Source: Thalassotalea hakodatensis (GTDB taxonomy: Bacteria > Pseudomonadota > Gammaproteobacteria > Enterobacterales > Alteromonadaceae). Taken from it: 64,000 nt of DNA. Each line of letters begins with the position of its first letter. Position 1 is the first letter of the stretch. Of this stretch, positions 11,243 through 20,793 are shown in pieces. The notes beneath the pieces are model-generated. The model ran no database searches. It worked only from the letters and a program-made list of their open reading frames with translations, and was not told the DNA's origin. The stretch covers positions 620,001-684,000 of the forward strand of contig NZ_AP027365.1 of the NCBI RefSeq assembly GCF_030295995.1. Direction: 5' to 3'. A program made the position numbers and the translations under genes.

Positions 11243-14200
11243 TTACTGTGCTTGAACGCGAAGTTCAGCAGAAGAACGACTACGATGACCTAAAAGTGTT
11301 TTTACGTCAGTAGCTGTTGGTTTAATTAATTTAAACATTGGTGAAAATTTATCAAAGTCTGCAAGAATTTCTTGGGCACGTAAGCTGCCTGTTTCTTCGA
11401 AATGTTCATTGATAATGCCGCGTAAATGTTCCATATGAATATTGAAATCAGAAACGGCTAACATTTCTATTGATTCATTATTCATTCGGATGGCGAGATC
11501 ATCGGCTTCGTCAAGTACGTAAGCAAAACCGCCTGTCATACCTGCGCCAAAATTTACGCCAACTTGACCTAATACGGTGACTATACCGCCGGTCATGTAT
11601 TCACAGGTATGATCACCTGTACCTTCAACCACTGCTTGGCAACCAGAGTTACGCACAGCGAAACGTTCACCTGCACGGCCGCATGCATATAGATTGCCAC
11701 CTGTGGCACCATATAAACAGGTATTACCCATGATCATCGTTTCATGACTCTTATAGGCAACACCTTTCGGTGGTTTGATAGTCAGTTTACCTCCAGCCAT
11801 TCCTTTGCCCACGTAGTCGTTTGCATCACCAGTTAAGGTTAATTCAAGACCACCAGCATTCCATACACCAAAACTTTGACCAGCGGTACCGGTTAATTGA
11901 ATTTTGATTGGCTGCGCAGCCATGCCTTGGTCACCATGCTGCCTTGCAATTTCACCTGATAATACCGCACCTACAGAACGATCAACGTTTTTGATGCTAA
12001 ATCGGAAGTTTCCACCTGTACTGTGTGCTACTGCATCACGTGCAGCAGCTAAAATTTCTTGATTTAACTTACCTTCATCAAATGGCTTGTTTTGCTCTGT
12101 TTGATGAACAGCAGTATTTTCTTTAGGGACAACGGGCGCAATGATAGGTGATAAATCAAGTTTCTGTTGCTTAGCACTAATACCTGCAAGTGGTTCAAGT
12201 AAATCTGTTCGACCAATAATTGCGGTCAAACTTTCCACACCTAATTGAGCTAAAATCTCACGCACGTCTTGAGCAACAAATTTGAAATAATTCATTACTT
12301 GATCAGGCAAGCCTTTAAAAAACTGCTCGCGCAACACTTCATCTTGAGTAGCAACACCTGTCGCACAGTTGTTTAAGTGACAAATCCGTAAGAATTTACA
12401 GCCTAGCGTTACCATAGGAGCTGTACCAAAGCCGAAGCTTTCAGCACCTAAAATAGCGGCTTTAACGATGTCTAAACCTGTTTTTAAACCACCATCTACT
12501 TGTAATCGTACTTTGTGGCGTAGACCATTAGAAACAAGTGACTGATGTGCTTCTGCTAAACCAAGTTCCCAAGGACAACCCGCGTATTTAACTGATGTTA
12601 ATGGGCTAGCCCCTGTACCTCCATCATAACCAGAGATAGTAATAAAGTCGGCATAAGCTTTGGCAACACCTGAAGCGATTGTACCAACGCCTGGGCCAGA
12701 AACGAGCTTGACAGAAATAACAGCCTTAGGATTTACTTGTTTTAAGTCAAAGATAAGCTGAGCTAAATCTTCTATAGAGTAAATATCATGATGCGGAGGT
12801 GGTGAAATAAGTGTTACGCCTGGTACTGAGAAACGTAATTTTGCAATAAGCGGCGTTACTTTATCTCCTGGTAATTGGCCACCTTCACCTGGTTTTGCAC
12901 CTTGCGCTACTTTTATTTGCAATACATCTGCATTGACTAGGTAGTGTGGTGTTACGCCAAATCGACCCGATGCAATTTGCTTTATACGTGAATTTTTCAC
13001 GGTACCAAAACGACGCTCATCTTCGCCGCCTTCACCAGAGTTTGAGAATCCACCTAAGCGGTTCATAGCAATAGCTAAAGCTTCATGCGCTTCAGGGCTC
13101 AAAGCGCCGATAGACATCGCGGCACTGTCAAAGCGTTTAAACATTTCAGTGTCTGCTTCTACCGAATCAATACTGATTGGTTTAGTGTCCGATTTAAGCG
13201 CAAGTAAATCACGTAAAGCGGCAGCCGGACGATTATTGACGGTCTCAGCAAATTTACGATAGTCGCTGTATTCACCACTTTGCACGGCATCTTGTAAATT
13301 TTTCACCACATCAGGGTTGTACGCATGGTACTCACCACCGTGAACATATTTTAATAAGCCTCCGTGACTTATTTTTTGATGGGCTAAGAAAGCTTTGCGG
13401 GCTAAATTAATATTATCTTGCTCTATATCAGTAAAGTCAGCACCTTGAATACGGCTTGGTAAGTCAGGGAAGCAAAGTTGCATGATATTTTGATTCAAAC
13501 CGATCACTTCGAAAAGACCAGCACAGCGATAACTTGCGATGGTAGAAATACCCATTTTAGAGAGTATTTTCAGTAAGCCTTTATTAATACCGTTACGGTA
13601 GTTTTCAACGGCTTCACGTGCCGATAAGTTGATTTGACCTTGATCGACAAGTTGTTCTACCGTTTCAAAAGCAAGATATGGATAGATAGCTGTTGCACCT
13701 AAACCGAGTAAAACGGCAAATTGGTGTGAATCTCTGACTGATGCTGTTTCAACAATAATATTCGAATCGCAACGTAATTGTTCATCCACTAAGCGTTTTT
13801 GTACCGCACCAACAGCCATAGCTGCAGGTATAGGCAAGGAGCCTTTATCAATTTGGCGATCAGAAAGAATTAAAATTACCGTGTTTTTATTACGAACAAG
13901 CTCAACAGCTTCATCACATACACGAAGAATTGCGGTTTCTAACCCTTCAGAAGCATGGTAATTTAAGCTTAACGTATCACTTCGGTAATGTTCAGGATCA
14001 AGCTCTCGCAATTGCTTTAAGCCGGTATACATTAATACAGGAGTATCAAAAAGGATTCTGTCTGCATGACCAGTAGTTTCATTGAATACGTTATGTTCAC
14101 GGCCAATACACGTACCTAATGACATCACATAACGTTCACGTAATGGATCTATAGGCGGGTTAGTCACTTGCGCAAATTGTTGACGGAAATAATCGTATAA

Positions 14201-15703
14201 GGTTCTTGGCTGACTTGATAACACCGCCATTGGCGTATCATCGCCCATTGAACCTGTTGCTTCTTGACCGTTTTCTGCCAGAGTTTTAACCACTTGTTGA
14301 ATTTCTTCATAACTGTAATTAAACAATTTATGATATTGGGCAATGCTTTTATCGTTAAATGCTCGCTTACCAATAAGCTCTGCATCGAGTTTTTCGAATG
14401 GCACTAAACGGCTAATATTTTTATCTAACCATTCACGGTACGGATGACGTACTTTCAAATCGTTGTCGATATCATTTGAGTTGAAAATTTTACCTGTATA
14501 GGTATCTACGGCAAGCATTTCACCTGGCCCTACACGGCCTTTTTCTACTACTTCATCTTCGCCGTAATCCCAAATACCCACTTCAGAGGCAAGGGTGATA
14601 AAACCATCACGTGTAATAACATAACGTGCAGGGCGTAAACCGTTTCTATCAAGGTTACAAGCAACATGGCGACCGTTAGTCATCACGATACCTGCTGGGC
14701 CATCCCATGGTTCCATGTGCATTGAGTTAAACTCATAAAATGCTTTTAAATCATCATCCATTAATGGACTGTTTTGCCATGCAGGTGGTACTAATAAGCG
14801 CATAGCACGGAATAAATCCATACCACCGGCTAAAAATAGCTCAAGCATGTTATCTAATGATGATGAATCAGACCCTGCTGCATTAACAAATGGCGCCGCA
14901 TTTTGTAAGTCAGGTAAGAGCGGAGATTGAAAACGATAAGTACGTGCTCTTGCCCATTGTCTGTTACCTTTAATGGTATTGATTTCACCATTGTGGGCTA
15001 AATAACGGAAAGGTTGTGCTAAGTGCCATTGTGGCGATGTGTTGGTTGAAAAGCGTTGATGAAATACACAGATTGCTGTTTGCATGCGTATGTCAGCAAG
15101 ATCTAAATAAAAGTTAGGTAAATCTACAGGCATCATTAAGCCTTTGTAGATGGTAACCAAGCATGACAAGCTAGCCACATAAAAGCGTTCGTCTTCAATA
15201 CGCTTTTCTGCGCGGCGGCGAGCCATATATAAACGGCGCTCTAGATCGCGATTACGCCAACCCGGAGGCGCATTGACAAAGATTTGTTCAATAGTAGGTA
15301 CATTACCGACTGCAATGTCACCTAATATGGAATTGTCAGTTGGCACGACACGCCAGCCAACTAAGGTTAGCATTTCTTGTGCAAGTTCTTGCTCAAGTAT
15401 TTCTTTAGTTTGTGCTGCAATGATAGGATCAGGGTTTAAGAAAATCATACCAACGGCATATTTTCTTCCGAGCTTCCAATCATTCTCTTCAGCAACTGCA
15501 CGGAAAAAGCTGTCAGGCTTTTTCATTAATAATCCACAACCGTCGCCTGTTTTACCGTCAGCATTTATACCACCACGATGTTGCATACGATCAAGTGCTG
15601 AAATTGCGGTTTTTACAAGCTTGTGGCTGTTTTCACCATGTTGATGTGCAATTAAGCCGAACCCGCAATTGTCTTTTTGAAAGTTGGGATCATAAAGCTG
15701 CAT
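11243..15703 (-). CDS. gltB: Glutamate synthase large subunit GltB
   Basis: This 1486-residue alpha subunit hydrolyses glutamine and channels ammonia to 2-oxoglutarate. The N-terminal class II amidotransferase nucleophile is Cys13 (NCGFGLIAHQHGE); the first 12 residues are presumably a propeptide removed to expose it. The central and FMN-binding synthase domains follow (GGEDERRFG; HDIYSIEDLAQLI; GCPWELGLAE), then the 3Fe-4S cysteines in CKFLRICHLNNCATG, and the C-terminal GXGXG beta-helix (GQSFGVWNAGGLEL). GGAGAG sits just before the ATG. The 792-bp upstream gap is unusually long and may hold regulatory sites. Confidence 0.97.
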   Translation of the reverse strand: MQLYDPNFQKDNCGFGLIAHQHGENSHKLVKTAISALDRMQHRGGINADGKTGDGCGLLMKKPDSFFRAVAEENDWKLGRKYAVGMIFLNPDPIIAAQTKEILEQELAQEMLTLVGWRVVPTDNSILGDIAVGNVPTIEQIFVNAPPGWRNRDLERRLYMARRRAEKRIEDERFYVASLSCLVTIYKGLMMPVDLPNFYLDLADIRMQTAICVFHQRFSTNTSPQWHLAQPFRYLAHNGEINTIKGNRQWARARTYRFQSPLLPDLQNAAPFVNAAGSDSSSLDNMLELFLAGGMDLFRAMRLLVPPAWQNSPLMDDDLKAFYEFNSMHMEPWDGPAGIVMTNGRHVACNLDRNGLRPARYVITRDGFITLASEVGIWDYGEDEVVEKGRVGPGEMLAVDTYTGKIFNSNDIDNDLKVRHPYREWLDKNISRLVPFEKLDAELIGKRAFNDKSIAQYHKLFNYSYEEIQQVVKTLAENGQEATGSMGDDTPMAVLSSQPRTLYDYFRQQFAQVTNPPIDPLRERYVMSLGTCIGREHNVFNETTGHADRILFDTPVLMYTGLKQLRELDPEHYRSDTLSLNYHASEGLETAILRVCDEAVELVRNKNTVILILSDRQIDKGSLPIPAAMAVGAVQKRLVDEQLRCDSNIIVETASVRDSHQFAVLLGLGATAIYPYLAFETVEQLVDQGQINLSAREAVENYRNGINKGLLKILSKMGISTIASYRCAGLFEVIGLNQNIMQLCFPDLPSRIQGADFTDIEQDNINLARKAFLAHQKISHGGLLKYVHGGEYHAYNPDVVKNLQDAVQSGEYSDYRKFAETVNNRPAAALRDLLALKSDTKPISIDSVEADTEMFKRFDSAAMSIGALSPEAHEALAIAMNRLGGFSNSGEGGEDERRFGTVKNSRIKQIASGRFGVTPHYLVNADVLQIKVAQGAKPGEGGQLPGDKVTPLIAKLRFSVPGVTLISPPPHHDIYSIEDLAQLIFDLKQVNPKAVISVKLVSGPGVGTIASGVAKAYADFITISGYDGGTGASPLTSVKYAGCPWELGLAEAHQSLVSNGLRHKVRLQVDGGLKTGLDIVKAAILGAESFGFGTAPMVTLGCKFLRICHLNNCATGVATQDEVLREQFFKGLPDQVMNYFKFVAQDVREILAQLGVESLTAIIGRTDLLEPLAGISAKQQKLDLSPIIAPVVPKENTAVHQTEQNKPFDEGKLNQEILAAARDAVAHSTGGNFRFSIKNVDRSVGAVLSGEIARQHGDQGMAAQPIKIQLTGTAGQSFGVWNAGGLELTLTGDANDYVGKGMAGGKLTIKPPKGVAYKSHETMIMGNTCLYGATGGNLYACGRAGERFAVRNSGCQAVVEGTGDHTCEYMTGGIVTVLGQVGVNFGAGMTGGFAYVLDEADDLAIRMNNESIEMLAVSDFNIHMEHLRGIINEHFEETGSLRAQEILADFDKFSPMFKLIKPTATDVKTLLGHRSRSSAELRVQAQ

Positions 15704-16449
15704 GTTTTCTCTCCTAAAAAAAATACCTACTTGGCACCAGAGTCGTTAAAATTAGAATAAAATTATGTAAAAAATGCATAATTACTCTGGTTTTTGAGCT
15801 AAGCGGAACCCCTAACATTAAACGCAAACTGGTTAAAGGTCAATAAAAATAGAGTTTTTGCTCGTAATTTATTTACATTTTTATATCCTGTTGTATTTAA
15901 AGGGTAAAGTATTGCTTTTTACATGAAAGAGCTCTTTATCTTAATGATAATTATTTACATTTAAGTGGGTTTTGATCGTTATGTGGTTGTATAATGTAAA
16001 TTTATTACATGATAGGTAAGGGCTAGCCACAGGTTTGCGATTTAGGTAATTTATGCAAAAAATTATTCACCTTAAACATTAAATAACTAACCTATAAAAA
16101 ATTGCTATTAAAAAGTTGGTAAGTCGAATGGAATAATTAGGGACTATTGCGCTTTCGAGAGTAAATGTTGAACCCAAAGGGTAGCGTTTTTTGTCATTTA
16201 TACGTCGTTATTGCTTTTTCATGGGAGTGCACAGAATAATCACACACTAATCGCAATGCCTTGTTTAAATATCAATAAACGGTGCAAAATAAACGCTAAA
16301 AATCAATAGGCCCTAGTGGAAATATTTAATTTATGTGTACAGGCAATATGTAGTAATCGTGTCTCAACAGTGAGTAGCAACTATGTGTGTCAGATAATCC
16401 TTAGTCAGTATTAACGCTGCGTGTCTTTTTAGCGGAAAATAGATAAAAA
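15704..16449. other. Long intergenic region upstream of gltB
   Basis: This stretch has no convincing gene. In the gltB leader, CCAGAGT at 15737-15743 can pair with ACTCTGG at 15784-15790, with a nested AATTATG/CATAATT stem inside. The heptamer TTTACAT or its complement occurs five times between 15765 and 16000 (15765, 15872, 15918, 15954, 15994), far more than base composition suggests. AATGATAATTATT at 15943-15955 resembles a Fur half-consensus. The rest, about 16010-16440, shows nothing I can name. Confidence 0.4.
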
Positions 16450-16474
16450 AATAGCAGGAATTGTTCCTGCTATT
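16450..16474 (-). terminator. Intrinsic terminator of folE2
   Basis: An 11-bp perfect stem AATAGCAGGAA/TTCCTGCTATT with a 3-nt loop is followed on the minus strand by seven T, 21 bp beyond the folE2 stop. Confidence 0.88.
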
Positions 16475-16495
16475 ATAAGAACGTATGCTTGAATA

Positions 16496-17419
16496 TTAAG
16501 GTTGGTAGCCGCCTGCTATACCTTTCGTCGTAATACTTACTGCATCATGGGCATGTAATGATTCAAGGTGGTTTATCTTTAACCAAAAGTCTTCAAACGC
16601 AGGTACTTGATTCATTGCAAATTGCAATTTACGTGCAGCATCTTCGCAGAACATTAAATTTTGACCGTTTAATCTAGCAAATTCTTGTTCATCTTCACGT
16701 TTCACTGCAGCTTGAACTGGGGTTTTTAACGCACCTTCTGTTAAATCTACAATGTCTTTAATTGGAAATTCAGTTAAGTTTTCACTAAGGCTTACTTTAA
16801 TCTCTGCTACTGAGCGTTGGCTATGAGGTGTTGCAACAATACCTTCTGTTGTACCTAGCCATTGATGAACATCATCGAGGTTTACGCTTTCTTCGTTAAA
16901 TGATTCTTTAAATGCACGTTGGATCAGTTGGCGAGCTAATGCTGCTGAACAAGGGCAAGTTGATGAATAACGCACATCAACATGAAGCTCTATGCTTAGC
17001 TTACCTTGGTTTAATCTACCGGTAATTGTAACAGGATAGGCTTTCCAGCCTTGTTTACCGCTAATGAGCGACTTTCTTCTTAAATGGTAATCGAAGCGAA
17101 AAACCACTTTAGCATTATCGCTAAGCTCTTGATGACTACTGATAAAACCATCAAGCAGGGTAACTAAGCTTTGATAGTTTAATTCATTACTTGTGGAGAG
17201 CTCATCAAGCAACAAATATAAGCGAGACATATGAATGCCTTTAGCTTGTGGTTCTTTTAAGTTAACAAACGCATCAACAAACGCAGAAACCATTCTAGGA
17301 GACTCATCTTTTGAAGATAACATAATAGGCATTTCAATATTGCTCATTCCCACCCAATCTAGTGTTCCTTCGGTTTGGGCAGTAGTATGATTTGCAATAT
17401 CAGGCATTAAGGTAGACAT
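16496..17419 (-). CDS. folE2: GTP cyclohydrolase FolE2 (type IB)
   Basis: FolE2 makes 7,8-dihydroneopterin triphosphate from GTP for folate and queuosine synthesis, and works with metals other than zinc. The 307 residues include the family stretches [29 protein letters not shown] with the catalytic/metal cysteine, and [17 protein letters not shown] lies 5 nt before the ATG at 17419. It is a single-gene transcript with its own terminator. FolE2 genes are often under Zur control in proteobacteria; only a bare GTTATAAC palindrome (17473-17480) is seen upstream, too little to call an operator. Confidence 0.95.
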   Translation of the reverse strand: MSTLMPDIANHTTAQTEGTLDWVGMSNIEMPIMLSSKDESPRMVSAFVDAFVNLKEPQAKGIHMSRLYLLLDELSTSNELNYQSLVTLLDGFISSHQELSDNAKVVFRFDYHLRRKSLISGKQGWKAYPVTITGRLNQGKLSIELHVDVRYSSTCPCSAALARQLIQRAFKESFNEESVNLDDVHQWLGTTEGIVATPHSQRSVAEIKVSLSENLTEFPIKDIVDLTEGALKTPVQAAVKREDEQEFARLNGQNLMFCEDAARKLQFAMNQVPAFEDFWLKINHLESLHAHDAVSITTKGIAGGYQP

Positions 17420-17694
17420 GGAGACTCCGGTAATAGGGTGTTATATAAAGGGCTAGGCTTCCCCTAACTTCAGTTATAACAGGGTTAATGCATTTAAGCG
17501 TTTTTAGTAATGTTAACGCCTAGTTTTAAAGGGCGAGTATTTTGAATGAATTCATCGGTAAAAGCAATATTAAGCTGGTATATGCTATATCGGCCAACTG
17601 TCAGAAAATATATCCAGAAAGTAATATTGGAGCAGATTAATGACAAAATGAATTTGCCTGTTACAATGAATATCAACCGTACGTAGATAAATGA

Positions 17695-18045
17695 ATGTTT
17701 AATAATATGAAACAGTTAGATACTGAGCTGCTTGTTGGTTATATTGATAACCTTGGCGTAGATGTTGTGAGGCAGATGTTAGCGTTATACATTGAACAAT
17801 CTCAAATCTATTTAGATGATATAGCAGAAACAGTTGAGAATGAAAACCAGTCAGGTTGGCAAGAAGCATGTCATAAAATGAAAGGTGCTGCAGGTAGTGT
17901 TGGTTTATCTGTTGTACACCAGCAATTAGTACAGGTAGAAAAATCGACGGATGAGTGGCCACGCAAACGTGAGTATTTGGCCTTATTGAAACATGAGAAT
18001 CAGTTATCAATTATAACATTTGAAACGTGGCTAGATTCTCAGTAA
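17695..18045 (+). CDS. hptA: Stand-alone histidine phosphotransfer protein, HptA type
   Basis: The 116-residue protein is a single Hpt domain with phospho-accepting His60 in CHKMKGAAGSVGL. This sequence is almost identical to the Hpt domain at the C-terminus of E. coli ArcB (HKIKGAAGSVGL), and the protein resembles HptA of Shewanella, which relays phosphate from a separate hybrid kinase to ArcA. It is convergent with arcA, sharing a bidirectional terminator, which supports that partnership. The start could also be the ATG at 17707. No ArcB kinase is encoded in the window. Confidence 0.82.
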   Translation: MFNNMKQLDTELLVGYIDNLGVDVVRQMLALYIEQSQIYLDDIAETVENENQSGWQEACHKMKGAAGSVGLSVVHQQLVQVEKSTDEWPRKREYLALLKHENQLSIITFETWLDSQ

Positions 18046-18105
18046 CTTATTGCAGCCATTACTTATTTGATTGCATATGGCAAGTTGAGTTATTTGCGTA
18101 TATTA

Positions 18106-18130
18106 AAAAGGTTAGCATTACTAACCTTTT
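18106..18130. terminator. Bidirectional terminator between hptA and arcA
   Basis: A 10-bp perfect stem AAAAGGTTAG/CTAACCTTTT with a 5-nt loop has A/T tracts on both sides and separates two convergent genes. Confidence 0.8.
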
Positions 18131-18179
18131 ATAAACTGAGCTTTATGTTGTATTGTGTTGGTATAAAGAAAATTGTTAA

Positions 18180-18881
18180 TTATTCTACTTTACCGACGAA
18201 TCGATAGCCTTCGCCATGAATGGTATTAATTAACTCAACTTGTTTATCTACTGACTCAAAGTGCTTTCTTAATCGACGGATGGTTACATCAACTGTTCTA
18301 TCGTTTGAGCGTAAGTCTCGTCCGGTCATTTCTTTAATTAATTGTTGGCGGGTAACGATTTGGCCAGCATTGGCAATCAATAACCGTAATGCTCTATATT
18401 CACCGCGCGGAATTGAAATAATATCACCATTAGGTGCGGTCATTTGTCGAGAATTACCATCAAGTGTCCACTGATTGAATTTAACAATGGCATTATCAGT
18501 ATCATTTTTTCCTTGCGTGATACGATTTAATATATTGCGCGCTCGAATGGTTAACTCTCTAGGGTTAAATGGTTTAGTCAGGTAGTCGTCTGCGCCAATT
18601 TCTAACCCTAAAATTTTATCGATATCACTATCGCGGCCGGTAAGAAAAATAAGTCCTAGGTCGCTATTGGTGGTTAATTCTCTTGCCAAAAGTAGCCCGT
18701 TTTTTCCTGGTAAATTTATATCCATAATTACCAGGTTAATGGTATTATTTTTTAATTGCTGCTCCATCGCTTCGCCGTTTATTGCTTCTGAAACAATGTA
18801 ACCTTCTGCTTCGAATAAGTTGCGTAAATTAAATCGAGTAACTTCTTCGTCTTCTACAATAAGTATATGAGGTTTTTGCAT
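18180..18881 (-). CDS. arcA: Aerobic respiration control response regulator ArcA
   Basis: ArcA is an OmpR-family regulator that represses aerobic respiration genes at low oxygen. From the ATG at 18881 the 233 residues begin [12 protein letters not shown], like other ArcA proteins; a TTG at 18893 extends the frame but the GGA before the ATG favours the shorter form. The receiver has Asp54 ([19 protein letters not shown], nearly invariant in ArcA), FLTGRD and [15 protein letters not shown]; the winged helix has [17 protein letters not shown] and IHGEGYRF. An ArcA-like box lies about 165 bp upstream. The cognate phosphodonor is probably HptA, encoded next door. Confidence 0.95.
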   Translation of the reverse strand: MQKPHILIVEDEEVTRFNLRNLFEAEGYIVSEAINGEAMEQQLKNNTINLVIMDINLPGKNGLLLARELTTNSDLGLIFLTGRDSDIDKILGLEIGADDYLTKPFNPRELTIRARNILNRITQGKNDTDNAIVKFNQWTLDGNSRQMTAPNGDIISIPRGEYRALRLLIANAGQIVTRQQLIKEMTGRDLRSNDRTVDVTIRRLRKHFESVDKQVELINTIHGEGYRFVGKVE

Positions 18882-19042
18882 GCGTTTTTCCAAAATAAAT
18901 ACAGTAATACGTAATCTAGTTTTTGTCTGTTAGTACAATTATAACGAATTTAAGTGTTATTGTTTATCGTTACATCTTAATAACAATTTTATACACCCTA
19001 ATATAAAATAACAAATATTCCAATGGCTAAAATCTAACCAGT

Positions 19043-19058
19043 GTTAATAAAGTGTTAA
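19043..19058 (-). promoter_or_regulatory. Candidate ArcA box upstream of arcA
   Basis: GTTAATAAAGTGTTAA consists of two GTTAA repeats spaced 11 bp, which is the arrangement of the E. coli ArcA box. It lies between the histidine kinase stop and the arcA start, about 165 bp before arcA, and suggests autoregulation. Confidence 0.5.
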
Positions 19059-19071
19059 GCTACATACTTGG

Positions 19072-20703
19072 TTAAAGTAGCTGTTCACTGATAGGGAACT
19101 GAATTTCAAACTTTGTACCTTGTTCGGGGTTGCTTTCTAGCTTAATACTCCCCCCGAGTGCTTGTGTTACCAAGTTATATACGAGATGTAGCCCTAAGCC
19201 GCTACCTCCCTCACCGCGTTTTGTTGTGGTGAAAGGTTCAAAAACCTTATCTTTAATCTCACTGGCAATACCTTGCCCATCATCTTGATACACCATATGA
19301 AGCGTTTCGCTATGTTGAGCAATTGACAAGGTAATATTACCATTTTCTTGACCATCAAAACCATGAGTAATTGAATTTAGAATTAAATTTATTAGCACTT
19401 GGTTAATGGGGCCTGGTTTACTCACAACAGTGAGTTCTTCAGGACAGTGGAAAGTAATATTGTATGGTGAGTTTTTAATTTGTGGTGCTAAGGTTAGCAT
19501 CATTTCATTAAGCAAATCATTGAAGTTAAATTGTCTAAATTCTTCACTTGACTGATCAACAGCCACCTTTTTAAAACTAGAAATAAGCTCAGCAGCGCGT
19601 TTTAAATTGCGATATATAATTCCTACGTTTTCTTCGCCTTCGGTAAGAAACTTCTTAAGTTGACTTGATTTTAAGGATTTATCTTCAAAGGATGCTTTAA
19701 TATCTGTCAGCCTATCGGAAAGCAACGTAGAAGCTGTAACACCTAAGCCTATAGGTGTATTTACCTCATGAGCAACTCCCGCGACCATATCACCTAAAGA
19801 TGCCATTTTTTCACTTTCTACCAGTTGGTCTTGGAACTGGTGTAATTTTTCTAAGGTAGATAATAACTCTTGGTTCGATTCTTTTAATGCGTCAGTTCGC
19901 TTGGTGACCTTGTCCTCTAATTCAATATTTAATTCTAGACTTTGCTTTTCTGCTAAACCTAATTGTGTGATATGCCGTTCAGTGCGGTTTAAGAAGTTAT
20001 TGATATTCATGGCTAAAATTTCTGCTTCTCTATAAGGTAAGCTTGAAATTCGTAAACTATAATCTTTTGATTGTGTGATTTTTAAAATATCGGTACTTAA
20101 CGTTCTTAATGGCGTCACTATGTAATATTCCAGTCGATAACTGACAAAAAAGACACAACAAAAAAGTAGTAGAATCAGCAAAACAAAAATAATAATAATA
20201 TGGGTATCGAACGACAAACCTTGTTGGGTATCTAGTTCAATATACACATAGCCTAGCTTTTGATCTTGTAGAGCAACAGGGGTAACAAACTTAACTACAT
20301 CACCTTCTTTGACGGGAGTTAGATAACGGTTCTTTTCTTGTGTCGTAATTTTTTCGCCAATAGTTTTAGCACTTTTTAAGTAATCGTAACCTGCGAAATA
20401 ATTGAAATTGTCTGTGGTATGTTCTAATGCGTAAACATCAATTTTTTGTATCGCTTCATTGGCAGAAAAAAGTTGTAATTTATCTTCTAAGGCAAATTTG
20501 TCACCACTGCGTAAATCATCTGATGCCAGCTGAACAACATAGTTAGCCCATTGGATAGTATTTTTTTCTAATTGATGTTCAGATTCATTTAAGAAAGTTT
20601 TTGCCATGTAGGCGCAAGCGAGTAAAACAAATAGCGACACAAACCCCACAATGCTGATCAGAATTGCGCGACGTATTGATTTTATGTCTCTATGAACTGG
20701 CAT
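19072..20703 (-). CDS. Membrane sensor histidine kinase
   Basis: The 543-residue kinase has transmembrane segments at about 12-34 and 168-189 enclosing a periplasmic sensor domain of about 130 residues, a HAMP-like linker (190-245), a coiled coil (250-300), a dimerisation domain with His312 in GDMVAGVAHEVNTPIGLG, and an ATPase domain with N box (NQVLINLILNSITHGF), DDGQGI and GSGLGLHLVYNLV. This AHE(V/I)NTPIG H-box subtype is not the ArcB type, and there is no receiver or Hpt domain. It precedes arcA by 190 bp on the same strand, so a functional link to ArcA is possible but unproven. Its signal is unknown. Confidence 0.88.
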   Translation of the reverse strand: MPVHRDIKSIRRAILISIVGFVSLFVLLACAYMAKTFLNESEHQLEKNTIQWANYVVQLASDDLRSGDKFALEDKLQLFSANEAIQKIDVYALEHTTDNFNYFAGYDYLKSAKTIGEKITTQEKNRYLTPVKEGDVVKFVTPVALQDQKLGYVYIELDTQQGLSFDTHIIIIFVLLILLLFCCVFFVSYRLEYYIVTPLRTLSTDILKITQSKDYSLRISSLPYREAEILAMNINNFLNRTERHITQLGLAEKQSLELNIELEDKVTKRTDALKESNQELLSTLEKLHQFQDQLVESEKMASLGDMVAGVAHEVNTPIGLGVTASTLLSDRLTDIKASFEDKSLKSSQLKKFLTEGEENVGIIYRNLKRAAELISSFKKVAVDQSSEEFRQFNFNDLLNEMMLTLAPQIKNSPYNITFHCPEELTVVSKPGPINQVLINLILNSITHGFDGQENGNITLSIAQHSETLHMVYQDDGQGIASEIKDKVFEPFTTTKRGEGGSGLGLHLVYNLVTQALGGSIKLESNPEQGTKFEIQFPISEQLL

Positions 20704-20793
20704 TAGAATAATATAGTTTATTTACCGTTAGCTTGATAATTGTTGATATCAAGCTAAATTGCAACTCAAATCTGTAAATTTCAATTACTTATC

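Noticed and set aside
15737-15790. Nested hairpin in the gltB leader as an attenuator or riboswitch
   Set aside because: The stem is short, the loop long and AT-rich, and no terminator or known aptamer follows.
17473-17480. GTTATAAC palindrome upstream of folE2 as a Zur operator
   Set aside because: Only the 8-bp core is present; the flanks do not match the longer Zur consensus.
17494-17676. 60-codon minus-strand frame between folE2 and hptA
   Set aside because: Hydrophobic start but no ribosome site and no recognised family; overlaps the likely promoter region of folE2.
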